Made by a program: the position numbers and the translations under genes. From assembly GCA_003116995.1 (NCBI GenBank), contig BDSL01000005.1, positions 868,001-932,000 on the forward strand: a stretch of DNA of 64,000 bases. Direction: 5' to 3'. How positions within the stretch are numbered: the first letter of the stretch is position 1; the number at the start of each line of letters is the position of its first letter. The notes below the pieces were generated by a model, which was not told the origin of the DNA, searched no databases, and saw only the letters and a list, made by a program, of their open reading frames with translations. This DNA comes from Yamagishiella unicocca. Lineage: Eukaryota; Chlorophyta; Chlorophyceae; Chlamydomonadales; Volvocaceae. Below, piece after piece: positions 1-10,264 of the stretch.

Positions 1-163
1 GCCACTGTGCGTAAACACCAGCAGCACCTCTCCTTGGATCAAGCAGATCAAGCAATTTGGTGCACGCTATCTTCATCTCGCATCGCGAGAGGGGCGCTCT
101 TACCCTTCATTCCGCGCCGCTCCCGCCATTCCCTGCGCGAAGCCGCGTGCGGGTGCCGCAGCG

Positions 164-3100
164 ATGTCGGCCGCCGGCGAAGTTGGCGGCAGCGGCTGCA
201 ATGGCAGCAGCGGGCCTCTGCCGTTCTGGACGCGCTCTCAACCACCCCGGCTGGTTCTCGTGTCCGACCTGGTGCGTTAAAAGGGCCTGTTGCAGGGGGC
301 GTCAAATAGCACACCTTCGCACCTGCCTTGCCGTACACAGCTGAGCCCCTCGGTGAGCAGCCGACCGGCCAACGCACCTGTACTACAGCCCTGACGTGGA
401 GTAACGGTCCAACGAGGGTTCCGGACGTAACGATATCACTGTGCACGCCCTTCCTTGCCGCCACCGGTCGCCGCCATGCCGGCTGACCCCATCCCCAACT
501 GACACCGTACGTACGGCGCCCCTCCGCCCAACTGCCCAACTACCATCGCCATGCTCGCCGCGCCAACCCACCCGTGGGGACGACCTGGCGTGCTTTCAGG
601 ACCACACAATGGTGGGTCGCCATGGGCGTTTGCGCGAGAATCCGATCCACCCGCCGGCGCCCTGATACACACCAGGGACATCCCGCCACCCCTCCCGCCC
701 CTCCGTCATCTCCCCCCCTCCCCCGCAGGTGCAAAATGAGGACCCCACCCACCGCCGCCAGCTGCTCTTTAACGCCGTGTGGCAGTCCGCAGCAGCCCCT
801 GATAGCCTGCTGGTCTATTCCACCGGCCGCTCGCCGCGACTGTACCGGCAGCTATGGGTGGGTGGTGTGGGAGCTTCCGTAGTGGGATAAAGAGGCGACA
901 AGCCGCGGACGTGCAGGGGGCTGGCGCGGGGTATCTGAAAGGGGACCTGAATGACCCGTGGGTCGGTGGCGTTCGGCGGGCGGGTGCGACGTGCGAGTTG
1001 CAGCTGATGAGCAAGTTACTGGACTGCCTACGGACTCCCGTAAGCATCCGGCAGACGGGGGGATGGGACCGGGCGGGAGGGATCAAGGGGCCGTGCGCTG
1101 ATGGGTGGACTGACTGACGCCACTGGTAACCGACGACTTCATTCCGTCGTCCTTGGTCGCACAGGAGGAAGCCCCGCTGCTGACGCCGTCCGTGCTTATC
1201 TGCTCCGTGGGCACGGAGATCTTCTACTTGGTTTCGGAGCCCGAGCCATCCGGCAAGGGTGGCGGCGGCGCAGCAGCGGCGGCGCAGGCGGCGGCGGCGG
1301 CGGGCCGAGCTCCGAAACCGTCGCGCTACGAGCCCGACGCCGAGTGGGAGGCGCTGTTGGACGTGGGCTGGGACCGGCAGCGGGTGCTGGAAGTGGCGGC
1401 CAGGTTCCCCGAGCTGAGACGGCAGGTGCGTGGGAAGTTGGGAGGCACGGCAGGAAGGGGGGCTGGAGCAGCCGCTCCACGTAGCAGCCAGCAGCCCCTG
1501 TGGACGCTGGGGGGTGTGATCGTGACGTCATTACCGGTGACATCCGCTGGTGTGCCGTACATTACCCAGGTTGACACCCGCTAACCGCTAACTGCTAACC
1601 GCTGACTGCTAACCGCTGACTGCGCGCTGCGCAGGTGGCCAGTGAGCAGCGGCGCCACAAGCTGAGCTTCCACCTGGGGGGCGAGCAGGCGGGAGGGGGT
1701 ACGGCAGGAGCGGAGGCGCCTGCCCGCGGTCCCGATCAGGTGCTGCGGGAGCTGCAGGTGCGGTGGGCGGGGTGGGCGGGCAGCTGGCGCGCAGCGGGCA
1801 GCGAGAGCCGAAATACCCAAGCGCCGAAGTGGCAAAACACACTCTTCCCCTCCACTTTACCGCCAGCTCCCAAATCCACACTTGTCCCATCACCACTACT
1901 ACTTATCCGCACCCCGGATCCCCCCATCGAGCCCCGCAGGAAGCCCTGAAGCAGGAGGGCTTGAAAAGCAAGGTGCGTGGCGCTACGGAGGAGGACCGAA
2001 CTAGGCCCCGTAGCCTCCTTGCTCCCTCAGGGCCAACAGCCGCCTTGCCTTAATCACCGGCAACGGCCCGACGTGGATCCTGCACCCGTCTGCAGGTGAT
2101 CTACAGCGGCGGTCGCGACCTCGACATATTGGCGGAGGGGGCGGGGAAGGGCGCCGCGCTGAACTTCCTGCTGGGCAGGATGGGGCGAGCGGGATGTGCG
2201 CCCACGGCAGGAGTGCAGGTGGGCACGGTGGGGTGGCGAGGAAAGCCTGGGACACGAAATCGGAGGGCGAAGAGACAATTACTAGCAAGGGGAGGCGGTG
2301 GGAGGGTGATGCGCGAGGGTGCGCGGGTGGGTTGGATGTCTCGTGGAGTACGGGCTATGGAGCTCCGACCAGTGGGTTGGATGTCTCATGGAGTACGGGC
2401 TATGGAGCTCCGACCAGTGGGTTGGATGTCTCATGGAGTACGGGCTATGGAGCTCCGACCAGTGGGTTGGATGTCTCATGGAGTACGGGCTATGGAGCTC
2501 CGACCAGTGGGTTGGATGTCTCATGGAGTACGGGCTATGGAGCTCCGACCAGTGGGTTGGATGTCTCGTGGAGTACGGGCTATGGAGCTCCGACCAGTGG
2601 GTTGGATGTCTCATGGAGTACGGGCTATGGAGCTCCGACCAGTGGGTTGGATGTCTCATGGAGTACGGGCTATGGAGCTCCGACCAGTGGGTTGGATGTC
2701 TCATGGAGTACGGGCTATGGAGCTCCGACCAGTGGGTTGGATGTCTCATGGAGTACGGGCTATGGAGCTCCGACCAGTGGGTTGGATGTCTCATGGAGTA
2801 CGGGCTATGGAGCTCCGACCAGTGGGTTGGATGTCTCATGGAGTACGGGCTATGGAGCTCCGACCAGTGGCTGGCTGGGGCCTTGGGGTTGGGAGGGCCC
2901 AGGGTCCACAGTACGACTACTTCCGCCGTACTTTTGGGATCGCGATGGCGTAATGCCAAATGATGTTGGCCGCCGTCTAAGCTGACATTATTGCTTCCCG
3001 ACTGTTTGCTTGTCGCCACCGTGCCACATACCGGCTGCGTTGCGGATTACCCTTTACCCCCCGAGCTGCGTCTTCTTTGACCGGGCGCAGGTCAATGGCG

Positions 3101-4624
3101 ACAGCGGCAACGACGTCGAGCTGTTCCAGGTGCCGGGAGTACGCGGCTGTGTGGTCGCCAACGCCTTCCCTGAGCTCAAGGAGTTCGCAAGGCGGTCTGC
3201 CGGGGCTGCCAAGGCGGCGGCGATCAAGGCCGCGGAGGCGGGAGGCGGCGGCAGTGAGGCGCGCGAGTGCGCTATCTTTGAGGTAGGACTCTTGACTTTT
3301 AGGTGGGATGATGCCGGCCGCGGTTGGGGGCGGTTGGGGGGCAGTTGGCCGCGGTTGGGGGCGGTAGGGGGCGGTGAACGGTGGTGCTAGCTGCCGGTGC
3401 GCCGTTGCCGTTGCGGGCGTAACGGGAAAGCGGGTGCTGCTGGACAGGCTAGTAAATGGTATTGGTGCGCTGGTAGTAGAAACCGATACAGTGTGCTCCG
3501 GAAGGCGGGCCAAAGGGGCGTCGAGGACGTCTCTCCGGAGGACAGCGGTCACTGGACCGGTATGACCCCTGCCTACTCCTGGGCCCCGACCCAAATCGGA
3601 AGGTCAGCATCTCAACAGCTCTCAACCGCATCTCGTCACTTAACTGCCAACCCCCGCAGGCCACGGAGCCCTGCGCAGGGGGCATCATGCAGGCGCTACG
3701 GCACTTCCAGTCCCTGCCGCAATCCTGCTTCCGAGGAGTGGTTGACGGCGCCGCTAGCGCCGGCGGCCAACCGCCGGTGGCGGCGGCGGCGGCGCCGAGC
3801 ACCCTCCCAGCAGTTGCATCAGTTGTAGCCGCAGCCCACACCACGCTCGCTGCTCTGATGGCCCCATTGGAGGCTCATGCTGTGGCGCCGGCGGCGGCTG
3901 AGGCTGTGGCTGCGAAACCAGGATCTGGCGGTGACGGCGGCGACGGCGACGGCGACGTCAGCCCCGGTAGCTTCGTCGCGGCTGCGGCTGTCGCCGCTGC
4001 CGCCGCTGGCATATGGCTGGACCGGTTGGACGTGGCGGAGGCGGACGCACCTGCAGCTGGTGGTGGTGGCGGAAGTGCTGGCGCCCTGGGGGAATGGATT
4101 GTCCGTTGTCATGTGGGTAAAGAATTACCGGTCGAGTGGTTGGGTTGGTTGGAACGCGATGGCAAGTTGGCAACGGCTGCTGACGCCCACCCTACAGCCG
4201 GCAGTTAGCGGCTTTCTCCCCCTTCATCCTCCATCCCCAGTCCGTCTCTCCTCATCTTCCGTCTTCTATGTTTCATCGCTGCCGTATGTTTTGACCCCCC
4301 CCCCCAGCGCAACCAGGCGTCCGAAGTCTATGCACCACTATACTTCCCATATCGCGTAAATGGGTGTGTTTCGCAGCCCCCAGCGTGACCCTGCCAGCTG
4401 CGGCCCTTTCCCCCTGCCCCCGCCAGGCTTTCCAGCTGCTGCCCAACGGACGGCGCAACTGGAGCCCCATGAGCCGCCTGGTGATGTCGGTGTGTGGCGG
4501 CGAGGACGAGGGAGACGATGGGGACGAGGGTGAGGGACGTGGGCACGAGAGCTACTCGGCCAGCGTGCGGTCTGCTGAGCTGGTGGGGATGAATGAGGTG
4601 GCGTTGCCGCCCCTTGAGGCCTGA
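164..4624 (+). CDS. SPP: Sucrose-6F-phosphate phosphatase (SPP), ten exons
   Basis: The enzyme hydrolyses sucrose-6F-phosphate to sucrose in the last step of sucrose synthesis and belongs to the HAD phosphatases. Exons read in phase: 164-271, 600-611, 729-857, 1165-1425, 1635-1757, 1940-1972, 2096-2218, 3091-3282, 3660-4112, 4427-4624, giving 543 residues. Conserved blocks in order are VSDL|DHTM|V (catalytic DxD motif, assembled across a 12-base microexon), YSTGRSP, SVGTEI, FPELRRQ, HKLSFHL, IYSGGRDLDILAEGAGKG and GDSGNDVELF. All HAD motifs are therefore present. The C-terminal region is longer than in plant SPP (about 425 residues) because of Ala/Gly-rich insertions. ATG 164 is the first in-frame start, but the frame stays open to the window edge, so an upstream start or exon is possible. 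No sucrose-phosphate synthase lies nearby. The family call is secure; the far C-terminal exons are less so. Confidence 0.87.
2331..2870. repeat. 45-base minisatellite, 12 copies
   Basis: Twelve head-to-tail copies of a 45-base unit beginning GTTGGATGTC lie inside the seventh SPP intron (2219-3090). Copies are nearly identical; two differ by TCGTGG for TCATGG. Because 45 is a multiple of three and the unit has no stop in several frames, the block produces long repetitive open frames on both strands that are not genes. Confidence 0.97.
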
Positions 4625-5530
4625 AGGGCGGGGAGAAGTGCTCGTATCGTCGCGGCCACTGTGGATGTGCCGATTGCTAAAAACGTAACGGTTTTCCGAG
4701 TTTACAAGGAAAACCATGGTTTTCTGCAATATACGACGTACGAACGTCGCTTGGTTCTGGAGCGGGGTTGCTCCTGTTGGGACGCTGGGGCGTCGGTGTT
4801 TGTACTTTTCGGAGAATCAACGTAGCGCTACCGGCCGTGCTGGCTTTGGACGTTTACGGATAGTCGTGTTGCCGTTTGCTGCTGTCCATCGTCGGTGCGT
4901 CTTCACCCTCTCCCTACCTGCATTGTTTATTATCGCCCCGGTGGGGCTCTAGCAGAGTGTGTAACGGAGTCTTTGCAGAAAACGTAGCTATCGTGATGCA
5001 ATGGTTTCCGCGCCAGGGTGCTTTGGAAGCAACCACCCTGCGCAACCCGAGCTGAAGCTAGGTTGGCAGTGCTTACTGCGGGCAGCTACGCCGTTAGATG
5101 GTTGAAAACGTGCAAGGAGCGGTTGTGCCGATTATGTTTGAGCTGCTTAGCTGCTCACTGCCGTACACTTCCTGGCCCGGCCGTTGCGAGAGACCCAGGC
5201 GACACTTCAAGAAATTGTCAACATTTTCTGAAGCGCAAGTCGTTTCACGCCGGACGGGCCAAGAGTGTGACCTCAATTGCACAGGCCTAACCATCGCATG
5301 GACGCCATCAGTACGTGAAAGGTGATTAAACGATTCATAGGGTGCGAAACATCAGGATATGCGAAGTATCAGGGCACGGCAGCCCCAGCGAAAGCTTCGA
5401 ACGTCGCACGCAGGCGTGCTAACGTGCTAATTGGCATACAACGCCTATCGTCATCGACGCTGAATGGATGAAGGCGTATGATTAAGTAAAGCTGGCTGTT
5501 GAGCCATATACCATGTTACTACACCGCACG
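4625..5530. other. SPP 3' flank, no gene seen
   Basis: This stretch is less GC-rich than the coding regions. It probably contains the SPP 3' untranslated region up to the TGTAA near 4960. No open frame with protein-like composition or paired splice sites was found. Confidence 0.5.
4960..4964 (+). terminator. Putative poly(A) signal TGTAA for SPP
   Basis: TGTAA is the usual polyadenylation motif of volvocine algae. This copy lies about 340 bases after the SPP stop and is the first good match seen. The assignment rests on position and known taxon usage only. Confidence 0.4.
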
Positions 5531-6093
5531 TCAGTAACTATGCTTGACCCTGCGCAAGATTTCATGTTGCTCATCGCTAAGCTCGATTCCTCGCTCCAGT
5601 AGTGTCGCTAAGCTAAGCCGCCCCATTAAAACTCTTTCGAACATTGACAGCTGCACAGCTGCCTTATGCTTACGGCAGCTCTCCTCTTCAAACGGATTCT
5701 GCACATATCGAGATGTAGGCAACTGCAGTGATGGAAGGAGACGGCATTTTACAATTAGTGTGCAGGGCACACACGCGTTACACACACGTTCTCACCTCGC
5801 CGTCCCTCCGTGCGCGGGCGCGCTTGTGTGTCCCGAAGGTCTCCGTTACGCCGCTGCAGACGTCCATGACTCTAGCGCCAGGTAGATACCGGTAGGTAAA
5901 CTAGGCATGCGGGGTGGCTGACAAAGCTGCTGCTATTGAGACGTTCATCGAGCCCTCATAAGACGTAATAGTATAACATGATGTACTGCAAAAGCATCGC
6001 TAGTCCAGGACAAGAGCGTGAAATGCGCCGTACCTGTGGTTGTACGAACATTACAGGTGCACGAGTTCCGGCAGCGTTGCGCTTCCCAAACGC
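5531..6093 (-). CDS. Possible last two exons of a small unrecognised gene
   Basis: Two exon candidates on the minus strand join in phase 0. Exon 6093-6034 lies between a TTCTCAG acceptor and a CAG|GTACGG donor. Exon 5698-5531 follows a TATGTGCAG acceptor and ends in TGA. The joined peptide reads AFGKRNAAG...VQPQ then NPFEEESCRKHKAAV...RVKHSY, a hydrophilic, protein-like composition unlike random GC-rich frames. A possible first exon encoding MGTFRYNFWAGIRFL starts at 6393 and has a GTGAAT donor, but its ATG overlaps the ATG of the plus-strand gene at 6392. I do not recognise the family. The model could equally be a chance open frame. Confidence 0.3.
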
Positions 6094-6391
6094 CTGAGAA
6101 CCGACGAAATGTTATAGCATAAAGGCTCAACAAAACACTGTTGTTAAACGGCCGAGGCTTAATCCTTTCTGTTTAATCTGTAGGCTATTACAATGCTGAT
6201 GACCTCTATGTACCCATAAGTGCAATCTAATACCTAAGTTCCTTCCGGCGTGTCTCAACGGGGCGGCCGCGACCAAACTTGTTTCTCGCGTCAGTCGCCC
6301 CTCGCGCCAGGACTACACGGCCTCGCACACGCTCTCGCGCACATTCACCAGGAACCGAATCCCTGCCCAGAAATTATAACGGAACGTGCCC

Positions 6392-7088
6392 ATGGCGCAG
6401 CTTGCTGCCTCCGGCCGGGCTGAGGCCTCTGGCGCCGGCAGCCGGTCCGAGGCCAGCAGACGGGGGCCACCGCCGTCGGGCGTCTTCGTGGACGCAGTGA
6501 CCGGTCGCCACGCCTCCACATCCGCTGCGGAGTTGCTCGCCACGCAGCGACTCACCTGGGATAAACACTACGGCTGGACGTGAGTGGACAGCTGCACACG
6601 CCGCACCCCTCCCGCCCACTTCTTACACCCCTCCTTCACCTCGCGTCATTGCGCAACGAAACGCGCCCACGCTCCCCTCCCACCCACATTCCCCTGACAC
6701 CTTCCACCCCGTCGTACCTCCGCGCGCAAGGTACGACGCCTGGATCGACGACCCCGCGCGGTACGCGCTGGCAGGCGCGAACGGCAGGTGCGCATTGACT
6801 CCCTCCTGTCAGGCGGTGCACGTGCGCGGATGTAGTACGGTACTTTGGGCGCTTCGATGACAGTTAACGGTTGACATCTGGATCCAACATTACCTGCCCG
6901 TCCGCAGGTTCTCGCTTCCCGCGCTGGCGAGGGGCTTTTCGGCGACAGTGTCGCAGGCAGCCGGCTCCGCCGCGCTCCTGCTGACTCAGCACCAGCACCT
7001 GCTGGCGCCTCTAAAGCGGCACCTCGCAGGTCTAGGCCAGAAGCCGGCGCTACGGGAGACAGCTGAGGCGGCAGCGGCGGCGCAATGA
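6392..7088 (+). CDS. Small hypothetical protein, three exons
   Basis: Exons 6392-6579, 6731-6787 and 6908-7088 join with matching phases (2, 2) into 141 residues. The start is the first ATG after an in-frame TAA at 6377. The N-terminal third is Ala/Ser/Gly-rich. The middle carries the most conserved-looking block, LTWDKHYGWTYDAWIDDP, which is split across the first intron. The C-terminal part is Ala/Leu/Gln-rich. No signal peptide or membrane segment is evident and no family was recognised. The tryptophan- and tyrosine-rich core at the splice junction argues that it is a real gene. It may have further upstream exons. Confidence 0.5.
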
Positions 7089-9246
7089 ATGTACAGACAT
7101 GTGTGAGTGGAGACATTGGCGGTTGATGGTTGGTGGTTGGGATTGGTCGGTGCGCAGTTGGCGCGGCAAGGCGCAAGGGCGCTTGGCTTGGGCCTGGCGG
7201 GAGTGGCTGTGGAGACAGATCATGGCGGAGGGCCGCCCAGCGGCCTGTTAGGCTTGCTTGGCGGCTGATGCCGCTTGGCGGCTGATGCGCCTGTTCCGAC
7301 GTCACATGCATGCTGCCGCCGCTGCCGCCGCGCCGCCTGAAACGGTCTGAAATGTGCATCATTAATCCTAAAAGGAACAGACAGAGCGGCTGACCGGTAT
7401 GAAGATGGTGGCGAGCAGCTGCGCGTGCAAGGTTGTACTTTTGGCGAACAGTTGCTTTTGCTGAAGCGGCGGACGCGGGAGCTGCCACCCGTGCAGTGGG
7501 GCTGGGGAACCGTCGCCTGCGCATGTAGTAAGAGGCACGGCTTTTGGTGGCTACCGTAGGAAGAGGGTCGCGCCGGTCTTGCGTACGAAACTACGAATGC
7601 CATGGTCGTGCCGCTCTCGTGGGACTGGGCAGTGGAGCGGTCTGTGGTGCCTACGGACCGATAGCAGAGCTACCGCTCGGGCGCATTCGTGCGGAAAATG
7701 GTCCAGTGAAGGCAGCAGGGCCGAGGTTCCTGCCGGAGCCGTGAAGGCCGCGGCAAGGCGTTGGGCATGGCCGCGTGATGCATGCGAAGGTGGCGATTGC
7801 TGCTGTACGTTGAAAGCGGCGCGCCTTGCAGACCTCCAACCTGCTCAACTCGGTCTAAGGCACCGCGCGGGCTTACGCTCGCATTCATAACGGCCTGCAC
7901 GTTGCCGTACGCACCATGCACGGCATGTCGTCCAGGTGTTCGTCGGGAGTCACGCCAGGTCATAGGCACCGAGCACCAGCATCGTCGTCTTCGCCCGGCA
8001 GCAAGCTGCAAAAATGTTGGATGCAACTGAAAGCGATAACGTACATGTAAAACCCTACAACAGCAATGCCAGCCTTGAACGTCGCGGGTAGCGTATGTCA
8101 AGAGAACGGAGTTTTGCCTGTCGAAGCAATACCTCCTCTCGCCTTGCTTGTCGTTATTGCGTAATTAACTACCATCGAACTTCGTGCACTGACCCCATCA
8201 AATAAGGATTAACGACGCCAGGATGACGCTCTCGAACAACATAGTTGTAGAGCAATAGTACGAAGCACGCGGTGCCGAGAAGCCGTCCCGCCGGTGAAGA
8301 AGCGCACACCGGCACGAGCATTGAGCCCTGACTCGGCCCGCAGAGTTTCAAAGTGAGGTATATATATTTATACTGTACCACCCGCTCGCTTGCGACACAG
8401 GTAAATTCCCTGCCCCTTTCCTTAGTCTGCCAATGAACGCCGGGCGTGCAATTGCTTGCCTGGCCCAGCAGGGGCTGCACAAGGCCTGGCGATCGCTAGC
8501 CCCTCAAATTAGCAAGCCCAGCAAGGGCGGGAAGCCTCAGGCCAGGCGCCCAAGCCGCCGATTCACCAGTTCTGTCCACCTCCCCAGCTGGACCCTAGAC
8601 AAAGCTTGGGCCGCACACGCCCTGGAACCTAGACCATGTCTTCTGGCAGTTCACACCTCCATACACACCCGACACAACACACGTGTGCTGGCAGGTCTCG
8701 GCACCACCGTGCTGCGCCCCTCGCCTTGGCCGCCAAGATGCGATGCCCTGCCCTCGCACATAGTACATAAGCCCCTGCCCGCCCGTACGACACGCGCTTC
8801 AGTCCCGTGTGCAGTTTGACACGCACGTTGCTTCGAGCATAACTGCCGGCGCCGCCCAGGGGTAGGTCCTGGTGGGGCCGGCCAGGTGCACAGCAAAGAA
8901 CCCCACATCTACGAGGAAACACAGCGTTGACAATGTTTTTGCATCCCTCTCCGTGCCAGACGCCAACCTAGGAAGCAACTCGCGGGAGCCGCTACCAGCT
9001 CCACCCCAGCGGTAAAGAGCAGCTAGGCCTAAGCACCGAGCCGTATGCGGCACTACAGACGGGAGCTCCAAGATCAAATGCTACCGGTTCAACCGGTCCT
9101 CGCCGTCGTCATAACCCCTAAAAAGCTAAGTACATACGTGCAGGTGGGTCTGCCACCACTACAAGGGCAAGCAGCCCGTTGAGTTTTGATTGACGCCAGA
9201 GCTGCACGGCACGTCGCGCACGGCACGGCACGCCCCACCACACGAC

Positions 9247-9286
9247 CTACCTCTTGGTCTGGAACCCACTGTAACCGTTACAACAA
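9247..9286 (+). repeat. Dispersed 40-base repeat, copy 1
   Basis: The segment beginning CTACCTCTTGGTCTGG matches 61050-61089 in the same orientation with two mismatches over 40 bases. The second copy lies in an intron of the cysteine-rich gene. It could be a fragment of a transposable element. Confidence 0.75.
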
Positions 9287-9561
9287 CCACACGAGCCCGA
9301 TGACCACCACCCCCGCCTCGCGTTTCGGGCCTCTCTTCCACGATCTCTGATCGACCCCGCGCTGTTACAACCGCAGCCGCCCGGTCCCTGCCCTCACACC
9401 CAGTCCGCCGGACCCAGTCCTCCTCTCACCCCCACATGTCTTCAATGCTGCGGTGGGAGGTAGGGACCCTGGCGGCCCCGGCGCGGACAGCTACACGTAC
9501 CCTACCCGCGGACCTCGCCGGCCCCGGGGTCCTGCCCGCGCGCCCGCGCCCGCGCGCAACG

Positions 9562-9678
9562 TTATCGGGTCGTAAGACCAGACCCAAGTGCCACAACAAG
9601 TGCCACTTATCGGGTCGTAAGACCAGACCCAAGTGCCACAATGAGTGCCACAATAAGACCAGACCCAAGTGCCACAAT
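9562..9678. repeat. 45-base tandem repeat, 2.5 copies
   Basis: The unit begins TTATCGGGTCGTAAGACCAG and recurs 45 bases later, followed by a partial copy of its second half. It lies outside any gene model. Confidence 0.85.
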
Positions 9679-10056
9679 ACACACACGCGTTGAGGGACGA
9701 CGCAACACTAACGCTCATTGTTTTCGAATGCATGCGATACGGACCCCCCTCCCCTGACCAAAGGAGCCAGTCACAGCCTCACAAGAACCTGAATGGCCCA
9801 GGGCGCCAGGGTTTGGAACAGGTGGTGTCACCGCTCCACCCGTAACCCTCCGCGCGCCCACTCCCGAGACCTGAAATGCAACGCCCTTGCAGCCCACAGG
9901 CCCCCCCACACCCGAAATGGTGTTCAACATATGCGCCCATACTGCGACTACCTGGAGCCCACCCCAGCACCGCCGTATACATACAATGTTTGCCGCGTCC
10001 GTTAATCTTATGGCTGTGCGCTGCCGCCGCTGACCGCCGCGGGCTGGAGCGAGGCC

Positions 10057-10151
10057 CTGCCTGGCTGGATCCCGACTGCCTGGCTGGATCCCGACTGCCT
10101 GGCTGGTTCCCGACTGCCTGGCTGGATTCCGACTGCCTGGCTGGATCCCGA
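10057..10151. repeat. 19-base tandem repeat, five copies
   Basis: Five copies of CTGCCTGGCTGGATCCCGA with single-base variants lie about 110 bases past the stop codon of the minus-strand permease, so probably within its 3' untranslated region. Confidence 0.9.
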
Positions 10152-10264
10152 CTGCCAGTGGATAACGGGGTCCATTCCAAGAACCCATCATCCCCAGCTT
10201 TCAACTCCTCCCCAAGAACCCATTATTCCCAGCTCTCCGACAGCGCCCTGGGGCCTGCGGCTGC

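Larger units (their letters stand above)
7089..10264. other. Long stretch without a convincing gene
   Basis: Open frames here are short, overlap on both strands and lack paired splice sites with conserved peptides. The stretch contains part of the permease 3' flank at its right end, two minisatellites (9562-9678 and 10057-10151) and one copy of a 40-base dispersed repeat (9247-9286). Possible TGTAA motifs on the minus strand occur near 9275 and 9364. Confidence 0.45.

Noticed and set aside
2331..2870. CRISPR-like array of regular repeats
   Set aside because: Units are head-to-tail without spacers, and the sequence is a eukaryotic intron.
2096..3019. Open frames of 210-285 residues on both strands
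   Set aside because: They are produced by the 45-base minisatellite, whose unit is a multiple of three without stops. Only the first 123 bases (2096-2218) are a real SPP exon.
8430..8819. 128-residue plus-strand open frame
   Set aside because: No domain, no coding-like periodicity apparent by eye and no splice sites consistent with flanking exons.
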